DNA of 52,782 nt, from contig DVHN01000193.1 in assembly GCA_018712075.1 (NCBI GenBank), forward strand, positions 1 to 52,782, in the 5' to 3' direction. Origin of the DNA: Candidatus Fimimorpha faecalis. GTDB lineage: Bacteria; Bacillota; Clostridia; Lachnospirales; Lachnospiraceae. The notes under the pieces were generated by a model. The model ran no database searches, had not been told where the DNA came from, and worked only from the letters and a program-made list of their open reading frames with translations. This document shows positions 8,170 to 17,103 of the stretch, piece after piece (position 1 is the first letter of the stretch; each line of letters opens with the position of its first letter). The position numbers and the translations under genes are program-made.

Positions 8170-9471
8170 ATGAGAAAAAACAGGAAAGTTGTCATGACTT
8201 CGCTAGTTGCAGGTATAATGGCAGCAGCAACAATTATGAGTGGTTGCGGAAATGGACAGGAGGATAATGGGAAAGTTACAATTGAAATTGTGCAGTACAA
8301 ACCAGAAGCCGTAAAAGTATTTGAAGCGCTGGAACAAAAGTTTAATGAAACACATGATGATATTGAACTGAAGATTGATTCTCCAAATGATGCGATGACG
8401 ATCTTAAAGACTCGTTTCATCCGTGAAGATTATCCAGATATCATAGGAATTGGAGGAGATATTAATTACTCTAATTTCTTAGATTCGAATATGTTAATGG
8501 ATATTTCGGATTATGAGGGATTGGATAATATCAAAGATGCCTATTTAGCAGTGGATAAGGAATTGGAATTTATTCCAATGGATGGAGTCTATGCTGTTCC
8601 TTATATGGCTAATGCAGCGGGGGTTCTCTACAACAAAGATTTATTTGATCAACATGGTTGGACAATTCCTACGACATGGGATGAGTTTACTGCGTTATGT
8701 GAGAGTATTCAAGATGCAGGAATTCAGCCATTGTATTTTGGATTTAAAGATACATGGACTTGTCTGGCTCCATGGAATGCAATTAGTGTTGATTTAGCTC
8801 CATCAGATGTATGTGCCCAGGTAAATCGAGGAGAAACTACATTTACAGAACAGTATCGTGAAGTAGCAGAGCGTACAAAAGCATTGCTTCAATATGCACA
8901 GGACGATCCTTTTGCATATTCCTATAACGATGCATGTACGGCGTTTGCAAGAGGGGAATCTGCAATGTATGTAATTGGAAGTTATGCGGTTCCACAAATC
9001 AAATCAGTAAATCCAGATATGAACATTGATTCTTTCGTTTTCCCTGCAAGTAATAATGCGGAAGAGAATATCTTAAATTCTGGTAATGACTTACAATTCT
9101 CTATTATGGAAAATTGCCCAAATAAAGAAGCAGCATATGAAGTATTGGATTTCTTATTAGAAGATGAAAATGTACAGGCATATATTGATGATCAAAGTGC
9201 TGTTCCTTGTAAAGAGGGAGATTTTGTACTTCCTACGATGTTATCTGGTATGTCTTCCTATATTGAAGAAGGTAAACTTGCCGATTATCAGGATCATCAT
9301 TATCCATCTGAAATGTCAGTAGATGCTCTGATTCAGACATTCTTAATGGATGAGAGTGATACCGCAGTAGATACATTCTTAAATAAGTTTGATACCGATT
9401 GGACTCGTTATAACCGAGATTTAATCCGAAAAGTGCAGGCTTACGAGGAAGAAAATTCAGGTGAAAATTAG
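8170..9471 (+). CDS. Carbohydrate ABC importer, extracellular solute-binding lipoprotein
   Basis: This 433-residue protein is a family 1 solute-binding protein. The AGGAAGGAGG at 8151-8160 touches an ATG at 8161, so the ATG at 8170, nine bases away, is the better start. The signal peptide MRKNRKVVMTSLVAGIMA leads to a lipobox-like MSGC, so the protein should be a membrane-anchored lipoprotein. The body has the typical order: VTIEIVQY first strand, FNETHDDIEL, PDIIGIGGD, and VPYMANAAGVLYNKDLFDQHGW, a hallmark of sugar-binding proteins. It delivers a sugar or oligosaccharide to the two permeases that follow. The exact substrate is not readable. Confidence 0.92.
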   Translation: MRKNRKVVMTSLVAGIMAAATIMSGCGNGQEDNGKVTIEIVQYKPEAVKVFEALEQKFNETHDDIELKIDSPNDAMTILKTRFIREDYPDIIGIGGDINYSNFLDSNMLMDISDYEGLDNIKDAYLAVDKELEFIPMDGVYAVPYMANAAGVLYNKDLFDQHGWTIPTTWDEFTALCESIQDAGIQPLYFGFKDTWTCLAPWNAISVDLAPSDVCAQVNRGETTFTEQYREVAERTKALLQYAQDDPFAYSYNDACTAFARGESAMYVIGSYAVPQIKSVNPDMNIDSFVFPASNNAEENILNSGNDLQFSIMENCPNKEAAYEVLDFLLEDENVQAYIDDQSAVPCKEGDFVLPTMLSGMSSYIEEGKLADYQDHHYPSEMSVDALIQTFLMDESDTAVDTFLNKFDTDWTRYNRDLIRKVQAYEEENSGEN

Positions 9472-9487
9472 AGAGGAGGAAAAAATA

Positions 9488-10369
9488 ATGAAGAAAAAAG
9501 AAAAAATGACGAATCGGGATCTGACATTCTTACTGATCACCATACCAGTTGTATTGCTGTTCTTCTGCTTTAATACATTGCCTTTGATTAAGGGATTTAT
9601 GTATAGTTTTACAAACTTTAAAGGATATGGAGATTATGATATCGTAGGTTTGAGAAACTATATCGATTTATTCGGAGATGAAAGAGTAATAAATTCCTAT
9701 CTGTTCACATTTAAATATGCGATTGTTTGTACAATACTTGTTAATGTTGTCAGTCTAATTTTAGCACTTGGACTGAATAGTAAAATCAAAGGAAAGAGTG
9801 CATTACGTGGTATTTATTTTATTCCAAACATCCTTGGTGGATTAGTTGTTGGTTATATTTTTAGTTTCTTCTTTACTTACATTCTTCCAGCAATTGGACA
9901 ATCATTAGGAATTGAAGCATTGAGCAGCAGCTTTTTGTCCAGTACAAGCAAAGCCTGGATTGCTATCGTAATTGTCGGAGCATGGCAGTCGATTGCGATG
10001 AATACAATTATTTATATTTCTGGTCTGCAAACCGTTCCAGAAGATGTATATGAAGCTGGTTCCATTGATGGAGTATATGGATGGAAAAAATTTAAAACAT
10101 TAACATTCCCATTAATTATGCCATTCTTCACAATTAATATGGTATTGTGTATGAAAAACTTTTTGATGGTATTCGATCAAATCATGGCATTAACAAAGGG
10201 TGGTCCATCTCAGAGTACAGAATCAATTTCTTATTTGATTTATCAAAATGGTATGAGTGGAGGACAATTTGGATTCCAGAGTGCAAATGCATTTGTATTC
10301 TTTGTAGTAATTGTAGCAATTTCTGTATTCCAAATGGGATTCTTAGGTAAGAAGGAGGAACAGTTATGA
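9488..10369 (+). CDS. Carbohydrate ABC importer permease, MalF/UgpA type
   Basis: This 293-residue inner-membrane permease has about six helices. The GTG at 9461 lies inside the previous gene, and the ATG at 9488 has AGGAGGA seven bases upstream, so 9488 is preferred. The cytoplasmic coupling loop (EAA motif) reads YEAGSIDGVYGWKKFKTLTF, where the ATPase docks. It overlaps the next gene by four bases. Together with the binding protein and the MalG-type partner it forms the membrane channel. No ATPase gene is present, so a shared MsmX-type ATPase elsewhere is expected. Confidence 0.92.
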   Translation: MKKKEKMTNRDLTFLLITIPVVLLFFCFNTLPLIKGFMYSFTNFKGYGDYDIVGLRNYIDLFGDERVINSYLFTFKYAIVCTILVNVVSLILALGLNSKIKGKSALRGIYFIPNILGGLVVGYIFSFFFTYILPAIGQSLGIEALSSSFLSSTSKAWIAIVIVGAWQSIAMNTIIYISGLQTVPEDVYEAGSIDGVYGWKKFKTLTFPLIMPFFTINMVLCMKNFLMVFDQIMALTKGGPSQSTESISYLIYQNGMSGGQFGFQSANAFVFFVVIVAISVFQMGFLGKKEEQL

Positions 10370-11217
10370 GTAAGGAAAAAATACGAGCAAAAGAAAGAGT
10401 TAATTGGCCAATTACAATTTTGTTAATTCTTGGATGTATTACAATCTTCTTTCCTTTGTATATGACCGTTATGATTGCTTTCAAACAGCCAACTGAAATG
10501 ACCAACGATATCGCTGGTGCATTAGCACTTCCAAAATCCTGGAGTTTTGCTAACTTTGCAGAAGCTATGGAAGTAACAGATTTCTGGAATTCACTTGGCA
10601 ACAGTTTGTTATTGACCGTTTCCACTGTTGTATTATCAATTATAATTCATGGAATTGCTGGTTATGCCATTGGAAGAAATAAAGGAGAAAAGAAGTGGTA
10701 CAATGTTGTGTATCTGTATATTGTAAGTGGTATGTTCGTGCCATTCGCAATCTTAATGATGCCACTTGTAAAGCAGACAGCACAGATGGGAATTGCAAAT
10801 CGTTTTGGTGTAATCGTACTTTATACGGTATTTTTCTTCCCAATGAACTTATTACTTTATTCAGGATATTTAAAAAATATTCCATTGGCATTAGAAGAAG
10901 CTGCTCGTGTAGATGGTGCAACGACATGGCGTACTTATTGGAGCATTATTTTCCCAATTATGAAACCAATGCATGCAACAGTAGCAGTTTTGACAGCAAT
11001 GTCAACTTGGAATGATGTAATGACACCTCTTGTTATTATGTCAGGTACTGGAAAAAATACATTGCCTTTGGCGCAGTTAAATTTCCAAACTCAGTTTGGA
11101 ACAAACTATAATTTAGCGTTTGCTTCATACTTACTTGCGTTACTGCCAATTTTAATCTTCTACATTATATGTCAGAAACAAATCTTAAATGGTGTAGTAA
11201 ATGGAGCAGTAAAATAA
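10366..11217 (+). CDS. Carbohydrate ABC importer permease, MalG/UgpE type
   Basis: This 283-residue permease is the partner of the preceding MalF-type protein; its ATGA start overlaps that gene's stop, with AAGGAGG upstream. Six helices are visible. The EAA loop is EEAARVDGATTWRTYWSIIF, close to the family consensus, followed by PIMKP. The operon ends here with a strong terminator. Regulation is probably by the divergent AraC protein. Confidence 0.93.
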   Translation: MSKEKIRAKERVNWPITILLILGCITIFFPLYMTVMIAFKQPTEMTNDIAGALALPKSWSFANFAEAMEVTDFWNSLGNSLLLTVSTVVLSIIIHGIAGYAIGRNKGEKKWYNVVYLYIVSGMFVPFAILMMPLVKQTAQMGIANRFGVIVLYTVFFFPMNLLLYSGYLKNIPLALEEAARVDGATTWRTYWSIIFPIMKPMHATVAVLTAMSTWNDVMTPLVIMSGTGKNTLPLAQLNFQTQFGTNYNLAFASYLLALLPILIFYIICQKQILNGVVNGAVK

Positions 11218-11259
11218 AATTCACAGTGAAAGAAAATTGCCTTAAAAATTTCTTCTCTT

Positions 11260-11308
11260 AAAAATGCATCTTGATTTGGTAAGAAATACCATTTCAAGAT
11301 GCATTTTT
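11260..11308. terminator. Bidirectional terminator between ABC operon and aroC
   Basis: AAAAATGCATCTTGA at 11260-11274 pairs with CAAGATGCATTTTT ending at 11308, and an inner TTTGGTA/TACCA extends the stem. A and T runs flank both sides, matching the convergent gene order. Confidence 0.85.
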
Positions 11309-11323
11309 GCTGTTGAAAAAGTT

Positions 11324-12418
11324 TTATAAAGAGTAAATCTTTTTTATATAATCCATTCGGCTAGACAAGTTGAGTAATAAAGCGTCTGTGAGTACAAGCG
11401 CAGTCATTGCTTCCACAACGATAACTGCACGAGGGACAATAATTGGATCATGCCGTCCTTTAATGTTGATTTCAATTTCTTTTCCATCTTTTGTGACAGT
11501 GTGTTGTGTACTGGCAATGGAAGGAGTTGGTTTGATCGCTGCACGGAAAATTAATTCACTTCCATCACTAATACCTCCCAGAACTCCTCCAGAATGGTTT
11601 GTAACTTTTGTCGGCTTTCCATTCCTCAGCTCAAATGCATCGTTGTTTTCAGAACCACATGCACGTGCTGCTCGAAATCCGTCTCCAATCTCAAATCCTT
11701 TAACCGCTCCAATGGAAAGAATGGCTTTAGCAAGATTGGCATCCAATTTTTCAAAAACAGGATCTCCAAGGGCAGTAGGCAAACCAGTTGTAATACATTC
11801 GATGATTCCTCCTACAGAATCACGTTCTGCCATTTTTTGTTTTAAGTATTCAGATACTTTTGATGCTGCAAGAGCATCTGGCATTCGAAATGGATTATGT
11901 TCAATTTCTTCTTTATCAAAGGAACGAATGGAAATTCCTCCAATTTCTCTTGAATACGCAGTGATTTCAATACCAAATTCGCTCAATAATTTTTTGGCAA
12001 TGGCTCCAGCAGCAACTCGTCCAATTGTTTCACGGCCAGAGGAACGTCCTCCTCCTCTATAATCTCGAAAACCATATTTTTCATCAAATGTAAAGTCTGC
12101 GTGTCCAGGACGATAATAGTTGGCGATATCGGAATAATCTTTTGGACGCTGTGATTCATTGCGTACTTCCATGGAAATTGGTGTTCCAGTTGTTTTTCCT
12201 TCAAAAATGCCAGATAAAATATGGACGGTATCACTCTCAGAACGCTGTGTTGTAAATTTGCTTTGACCAGGACGTCTGCGGTCTAACATTTGCTGGATGT
12301 CTTCTTCGCAAAGAGAAAGTCCAGCTGGACATCCATCTACGACAACGCCGATTCCTTTGCCATGGGATTCTCCCCAAGTTGTAATTCTAAAAATAGTTCC
12401 TAATGTAGATCCTGCCAT
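11324..12418 (-). CDS. aroC: Chorismate synthase
   Basis: This 364-residue enzyme catalyses the last shikimate step, conversion of EPSP to chorismate, using reduced FMN. The three family signatures are recognisable: GESHGKGIGVVVDGCPAG near the N-terminus, the RRRPGQSKFTTQRSE basic segment, and the central YRGGGRSSGRETIGRVAAGA. RHDPIIVPRAVIVVEAM is near the C-terminus. Length is normal. AGGGGGT lies eight bases before the ATG. It is a single-gene unit between the sugar importer and a divergent mechanosensitive channel, with no other aromatic pathway gene in the window. Function is secure. Confidence 0.97.
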   Translation of the reverse strand: MAGSTLGTIFRITTWGESHGKGIGVVVDGCPAGLSLCEEDIQQMLDRRRPGQSKFTTQRSESDTVHILSGIFEGKTTGTPISMEVRNESQRPKDYSDIANYYRPGHADFTFDEKYGFRDYRGGGRSSGRETIGRVAAGAIAKKLLSEFGIEITAYSREIGGISIRSFDKEEIEHNPFRMPDALAASKVSEYLKQKMAERDSVGGIIECITTGLPTALGDPVFEKLDANLAKAILSIGAVKGFEIGDGFRAARACGSENNDAFELRNGKPTKVTNHSGGVLGGISDGSELIFRAAIKPTPSIASTQHTVTKDGKEIEINIKGRHDPIIVPRAVIVVEAMTALVLTDALLLNLSSRMDYIKKIYSL

Positions 12419-12458
12419 AGTAAAACCCCCTGTTTATAAATTCTTATTTCTGAATGTT

Positions 12459-12487
12459 ATAGTATCACAGAAATAGGTAGGTGACAA
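12459..12487 (-). promoter_or_regulatory. Promoter of aroC
   Basis: On the minus strand TTGTCA (12487-12482), a 17-base spacer and TACTAT (12464-12459) form a good sigma-A promoter 40 bases before the aroC ATG. Confidence 0.6.
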
Positions 12488-12537
12488 GAAAAGAAATTTC
12501 CTGAAAAAGAAAATCGTTACGATTGTGTGAACAATAG

Positions 12538-12566
12538 TTGCAATCTAACGGAATTCAAGGTAAAAT
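12538..12566 (+). promoter_or_regulatory. Promoter of the MscS-family channel gene
   Basis: TTGCAA at 12538-12543 and TAAAAT at 12561-12566 are separated by 17 bases and lie 27 bases before the chosen ATG at 12594. Confidence 0.5.
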
Positions 12567-12593
12567 AGAAAAAAAATTATGGAGGAAAAAGTG

Positions 12594-13475
12594 ATGGATT
12601 CATTGATAAAGGATATTGTCAATTCTGTAACAGGGACGGAAGTTACAGTAGATGAACAGCAAGTACAATCTCTTTTTCATCAAATTGCTCCAAATCTGGC
12701 AATTTTATGTGTTAGAATTCTGGTTGCCATTATTTTATGGCTTGTAGGGAAAAAATTGATGCGTTGGCTGAATAATATCGTAGACAAAGCGTTAATTCAT
12801 TATCATGCCAATGATACGATGAGGGCAATTGCTGGAGGAACGATAAAAACAATTGGATATGCATTAATTTTATTATATATTGCAAGAATTTTTCAATTGC
12901 CATTAACACCATTGTTTACGATTTTGGGATCAATTGCCATTGGAGTTGCCCTGGCTTTGAAAGATTATCTTGCAAACTTGGCAGGAGGCGTGATATTGAT
13001 CTGTTTAACGCCATTTCGTTCTGGAGACTATATTATTGATGAACATGGACATGAGGGAACGGTGACTCGGGTAGGAATGCTTTATACAATTTTAATGACG
13101 CTGGATGGAAAAACAATATTTGTGCCAAATTCACTTTTGACAAAAGACTGTGTTACTAATGTTACCAAAGAGGGAAGAAGAAGAATTGAATTAAAAATAG
13201 GCATTTCTTACGAATCAAATTTGAAAAGAGCAAAGGAGATTATGGAAGAAGTTATTGGAAAAGAAAATCATTTGGAAGATCCTCCAATACAAGTGTTCGT
13301 AGGAGAGTTGGAAGAGGATTCCATTATTGTTCAGGCGTATTTTTGGACAACAGTGGATGATTATTGGCCAGTACTTAGAGATATTAAAGAAAAAGTAAAG
13401 GATGCATACGATAAGGAGGGAATTTCTATTCCACTTCCTCAAGTAGATATTCGTCTTCTCCATCAGGCAGATTAG
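12594..13475 (+). CDS. Small-conductance mechanosensitive channel (MscS family)
   Basis: This 293-residue membrane channel releases solutes on hypo-osmotic shock. The ATG at 12579 contains the ribosome site itself (ATGGAGG), so the in-frame ATG at 12594, eight bases after GGAGG, is preferred. Three N-terminal helices span about residues 28-125. The pore helix and beta domain carry family landmarks: ALALKDYLANLAGGVILI, the FRSGDYI motif, GTVTRVGMLYT and KTIFVPNSLL. A C-terminal alpha/beta domain follows. Length is typical of the small MscS/YggB class. It is a single gene with its own promoter. Confidence 0.94.
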   Translation: MDSLIKDIVNSVTGTEVTVDEQQVQSLFHQIAPNLAILCVRILVAIILWLVGKKLMRWLNNIVDKALIHYHANDTMRAIAGGTIKTIGYALILLYIARIFQLPLTPLFTILGSIAIGVALALKDYLANLAGGVILICLTPFRSGDYIIDEHGHEGTVTRVGMLYTILMTLDGKTIFVPNSLLTKDCVTNVTKEGRRRIELKIGISYESNLKRAKEIMEEVIGKENHLEDPPIQVFVGELEEDSIIVQAYFWTTVDDYWPVLRDIKEKVKDAYDKEGISIPLPQVDIRLLHQAD

Positions 13476-13508
13476 TATGGAAAAAAATCTTTCCGTAATG
13501 TAAATTAG

Positions 13509-13537
13509 TTGATATTTAAAAGGGTTTAGTGTATAAT
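13509..13537 (+). promoter_or_regulatory. Promoter of the surface-polysaccharide cluster
   Basis: TTGATA at 13509-13514, exactly 17 bases, then a perfect TATAAT at 13532-13537. It lies 34 bases before the priming transferase gene. It is the only strong promoter I see before 25191, so it may drive the whole cluster. Confidence 0.7.
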
Positions 13538-13571
13538 GAACTACTAGATTACCAAAAATCAGGAGAAAGAT

Positions 13572-14972
13572 ATGACTAAGAATAGAGATATTTATATCAG
13601 AATGCTTATGTTTATAATAGATATCGTATGCCTCATCATTTCCTTTGTGGCAGCGTCTTATATATGGATTGATTTATACTTGGGACGTTTTATTTTATGG
13701 GGAAATAATTATGCCTTTTTAGCGGCATATCTGATTGTTGCGCTATTATTTAACTCTAGTAAGTATTTTTTAGAGCGTGCAAATGTAGAGGAATTAATGA
13801 GCGTAGTAAAGACAACAATACTGGTAGCAGCAGTTGCAGTAGTATTATTGTTTTTTACCAAAAATGCGAGTGAGTTTTCAAGAGGAGCGTTTCTTATTAC
13901 TTGTATTTTGCAAGTGGTATTGGACTATTTTGCAAGGGCTAAATTAAAAAAATATTTAAAAAGAAAAAATAGCGAATGGATGCCAAAAATGCTTCTTATT
14001 GCAGAGAAGAAGGAAGCAGAGCAAGTGATTCATACATTAAATGATGGAACTTATATGAATCCAAGTGTGGATCAAGTAATTCTATTGGATGTGGATGAAG
14101 TAGGGGGAACGATTTGTGGAGTTCCAATTGTAGCCAATAAGAAAGATATGATTTCTTATATAAAGAAACAAGTAGTAGACGATGTATTAATTAATACAAA
14201 AAATTTAGAAGAAGAATGGATTTTACAAATTGTAGAAGAATTAGAAAGTATGGGGATTGTTGTCCATTTAACAATGAAATTGCTGCCAGGGGCGGAGCAG
14301 TTTAATAAGCGAGCAGAAATGATTGGAGTTTATCCCGTTGTTTCCTTTGCAACTAATTTTTTTGATGGAGAAAAAATGTTGCTAAAACGGTTAATGGATA
14401 TTGTAGGAGGATTAGTTGGTTGTGTAATTACTATTGTAGTATCTATTGTTTTAGCTCCTTTTTTGTTGATTGAATCTCCAGGTCCACTTTTTTTCAAACA
14501 AAAACGTGTGGGAAGAAATGGACGATATTTCTATATTTATAAATTTCGTTCTATGTATATGGATGCAGAAGAACGAAAGAAGGAATTAATGGAAAAAAAT
14601 GAAATGAAGGGTCTTATGTTTAAGATGAAAGATGATCCTCGAGTAACAAAGGTTGGAAAATTTATTCGTGCAACAAGTATTGATGAACTTCCTCAATTTT
14701 TTAATGTATTAAAAGGAGACATGAGTTTAGTCGGAACACGCCCTCCGACAGTAGATGAATTTCAGCAATATAAAGGATATCATAAGCGAAGACTGAGCAT
14801 TAAGCCTGGAATTACTGGAATGTGGCAAGTAAGCGGAAGAAGTGATATTGAAGACTTTGAAGAGGTCGTTCGATTGGATTTAAAGTATATTGATAATTGG
14901 TCGTTATCACTGGATATTAAAATTATATTAAAGACATGTATTGCCGTTTTTCAGCGAGCCGGGGCTCGTTAG
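13572..14972 (+). CDS. Undecaprenyl-phosphate glycosyl-1-phosphate transferase (priming enzyme)
   Basis: This 466-residue membrane enzyme transfers a sugar-1-phosphate to undecaprenyl phosphate, the first step in building a surface-polysaccharide repeat unit. Four helices lie in residues 10-120, a Rossmann-like cytoplasmic domain in about 135-240, a fifth membrane segment at 276-300, and the catalytic bacterial sugar transferase domain in 270-466. Catalytic landmarks are KFRSM (324-328) with D331 and E333, DELPQFFNVLKGDMSLVGTRPP (371-392) and GITGMWQVSGRS. The architecture is that of WbaP/CpsE (PHPT family). The sugar may be galactose, glucose or a derivative. It is the first gene of the cluster. 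Confidence 0.94.
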   Translation: MTKNRDIYIRMLMFIIDIVCLIISFVAASYIWIDLYLGRFILWGNNYAFLAAYLIVALLFNSSKYFLERANVEELMSVVKTTILVAAVAVVLLFFTKNASEFSRGAFLITCILQVVLDYFARAKLKKYLKRKNSEWMPKMLLIAEKKEAEQVIHTLNDGTYMNPSVDQVILLDVDEVGGTICGVPIVANKKDMISYIKKQVVDDVLINTKNLEEEWILQIVEELESMGIVVHLTMKLLPGAEQFNKRAEMIGVYPVVSFATNFFDGEKMLLKRLMDIVGGLVGCVITIVVSIVLAPFLLIESPGPLFFKQKRVGRNGRYFYIYKFRSMYMDAEERKKELMEKNEMKGLMFKMKDDPRVTKVGKFIRATSIDELPQFFNVLKGDMSLVGTRPPTVDEFQQYKGYHKRRLSIKPGITGMWQVSGRSDIEDFEEVVRLDLKYIDNWSLSLDIKIILKTCIAVFQRAGAR

Positions 14973-15005
14973 AAAAGGAGTTACGAGACGAAAGGAAGTG
15001 TTTCT

Positions 15006-16736
15006 TTGGCAAAATTAACGGATGAGGAGATAAGAATTCTACAGCGTGCTAGAATGATACAAGATAGGTTGGAGGCAGAACGGTTAGAGGCAGGAGAAGA
15101 ATTGCCAGCCAAAAAACCACAGCCTAAAATTCAAAGACAAAAAATAAATAAAACGAAAACGAGTCAAAATCAGATGGGGCGTACTACAACACAGAAAAAA
15201 ACAGAAGGTTCTGCCCAAAAGCCTGTTTCATCTGAAACAGCGGCGACAGTTTCCAAAGCGGTGGCGTCAAAGTCTGCCCAGGCAGCAGCAACTGCAAAGT
15301 TTGCTTCCAATCTGGAAAGTTCAGGCAAAACGACTCCTAAAATACAAGAAGGAGAAAAAAAGTTACTGAATCAGGGACAGGTAAAAGAAGTTGAAAATTT
15401 TGAAAACTCTACAGGAATAAAACATACGGTTCGACAGCCTGTTGCAACAGTAGAAGAAAAGCGGAATAAAAACCTGGCAGCAGGGCCAGTAAGAAAACCA
15501 GTTGCTACGATTGATACAATAGGAAGAAGAAAAGTAAATCAGTCTTCTGAAAAAGCGGTAGAAGAATCGGCAAAGAGACAAATAAAAAATGATACACAAC
15601 AACGTAGTATTCAAATAGAAAAAGATAAGGCGAAACAAAAGAAAAGTCAGGCGCCAACCCAGACAAATACACAAAAAACTCGCTCTGCTTCATTGAAGCA
15701 AACAGTAACTCCAAGAGGAACGAAGCAAACTTCTTCAAAACGAAATTCCAGCAGTACTGTAAGAAGAAAGCCATTAAAAAAGAAAAAAACAGCGAAATGG
15801 AAAATTGTATTGATTGCATTAGTAATTACGTTTTTGCTTGCTGCAATTGCAGCAGTAGGAGCATTTATTCTTATTTATAGTAATGTTTCTAGAACTAATT
15901 ATGAACCAATTGCTCAGTCGGAGCGTTCTGCCGATGTACTGGCAGAGCAAAAGGGGGTAAAAAATATACTACTTCTTGGTACAGATGAGAGAGTAAGCGG
16001 AGAAGCAAGTCGTTCTGATGCAATAATTGTGTTGTCTATTAACGAGAATCGAAAAAAAATAGTTATGACTTCTATTTTAAGAGATAGTTATGTAGAAATT
16101 CCAGGTTATGGAAAAAACCGCATTAATCATGCTTATCAAATGGGCGGAGCGGCATTAATGATTCAGACAATTGAGAATAATTTTAAAATTCCAATTGATT
16201 CTTATGCGAAAGTGGATTTCTTTTCCTTTATGGGAATTATTGATAAATTAGGTGGTGTACCAATTACGGTTACACAAGAAGAGTTAGGATACCTAAATGG
16301 CTATATTGCAGAAATTAATACATTACAGGGCTTACCAGTAAATGATGGGCAGTTAGCGCAGGCAGGAAATTATCAGCTAAATGGAAAGCAGGCATTGGCA
16401 TATTCTAGAATTCGCTATATAGGAACCGATTTTGCAAGAACCGAACGGCAGAGAACGGTATTGGATGGTCTTTTTCAGCAGTTAAAAACAGCGTCGCCAA
16501 AAGAATTATATGAGATCTCTGCAATCATTCTTCCTGATATAACAACAAATATTGGGAATATGGATTTGACAAAAATGATAGCCAAATCAGTTTTTTATAT
16601 GAAATATGATATTATACAAAATCGTATTCCAATGGATGGCACATGGAATGATTTAGTAGTTGGGGGACAAGAGGTACTCGAAATTGATTTTGAGGCAAAT
16701 CGAGAAGGTTTGAAATCAATGATTTATGGAGAGTAA
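15006..16736 (+). CDS. LCP-family glycopolymer transferase with a long basic cytoplasmic N-terminus
   Basis: This 576-residue protein is read from a TTG at 15006, with AAAGGAAG seven bases upstream; no ATG fits. Residues 1-260 are low-complexity and rich in Lys, Gln, Ser and Thr. One membrane helix follows (about 266-291). An extracytoplasmic LytR-CpsA-Psr domain then carries KNILLLGTDERVSG, RSDAIIVLSIN, SILRDSYVEIPG and NRINHAYQMGGA, which hold the Asp/Arg residues that bind the lipid pyrophosphate. LCP enzymes move finished glycopolymers from undecaprenyl pyrophosphate to peptidoglycan. Its place straight after the priming enzyme suggests it anchors this cluster's polymer. The long tail is unusual. 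Confidence 0.93.
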   Translation: MAKLTDEEIRILQRARMIQDRLEAERLEAGEELPAKKPQPKIQRQKINKTKTSQNQMGRTTTQKKTEGSAQKPVSSETAATVSKAVASKSAQAAATAKFASNLESSGKTTPKIQEGEKKLLNQGQVKEVENFENSTGIKHTVRQPVATVEEKRNKNLAAGPVRKPVATIDTIGRRKVNQSSEKAVEESAKRQIKNDTQQRSIQIEKDKAKQKKSQAPTQTNTQKTRSASLKQTVTPRGTKQTSSKRNSSSTVRRKPLKKKKTAKWKIVLIALVITFLLAAIAAVGAFILIYSNVSRTNYEPIAQSERSADVLAEQKGVKNILLLGTDERVSGEASRSDAIIVLSINENRKKIVMTSILRDSYVEIPGYGKNRINHAYQMGGAALMIQTIENNFKIPIDSYAKVDFFSFMGIIDKLGGVPITVTQEELGYLNGYIAEINTLQGLPVNDGQLAQAGNYQLNGKQALAYSRIRYIGTDFARTERQRTVLDGLFQQLKTASPKELYEISAIILPDITTNIGNMDLTKMIAKSVFYMKYDIIQNRIPMDGTWNDLVVGGQEVLEIDFEANREGLKSMIYGE

Positions 16737-16830
16737 TTCTCTTACTATATTCCACAAGATAATTGAAAAATTCAATTTAAGATACGATTGATAAAGATAA
16801 TCGAATGATCTATATGTGGAGGATAAGAAA

Positions 16831-17076
16831 ATGATGTATGTATTTATATGTCCCAAATGTGGGCATACTAGAATGGTAAGTTTATTGCGTGAACTAACAT
16901 GTACGAGATGCAACTCAGCTATGGCAAACTGTGAAATTGACTTTTTGGACTGGGTTGATCTAGGACTAAAAGAGCGTGAAAAGTTAATTCATTTTTATCA
17001 GCAGGCAGATCCAAAGGATTTGTGTTTTTATCGTCCAATGCCTTTTTATGATCATTGGGAACGTGGCTACTGGTAA
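16831..17076 (+). CDS. Small zinc-ribbon protein inside the polysaccharide cluster
   Basis: This 81-residue soluble protein starts at the ATG at 16831, eight bases after TGGAGG; a GTG at 16816 would include the ribosome site. Two Cys-x2-Cys pairs (FICPKCGHTRMV and LTCTRCNSAM) should form one zinc ribbon in the first 35 residues. The rest is acidic and aromatic (CEIDFLDWVDLG; FYRPMPFYDHWERGYW). I do not recognise a named family. The gene is on the same strand as the cluster, 94 bases after the LCP gene and 27 bases before the DUF4422 gene. It could be a regulator or an accessory to a glycosyltransferase; this cannot be decided from sequence. Confidence 0.75.
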   Translation: MMYVFICPKCGHTRMVSLLRELTCTRCNSAMANCEIDFLDWVDLGLKEREKLIHFYQQADPKDLCFYRPMPFYDHWERGYW

Positions 17077-17103
17077 AGCAGCTTAGGAACCAGGAGGAAA
17101 ATA

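Noticed and set aside
11370-12062. A 230-codon frame antisense to aroC
   Set aside because: It lies entirely within the well-conserved chorismate synthase gene, has no ribosome site and has low-complexity Ser/Pro content.
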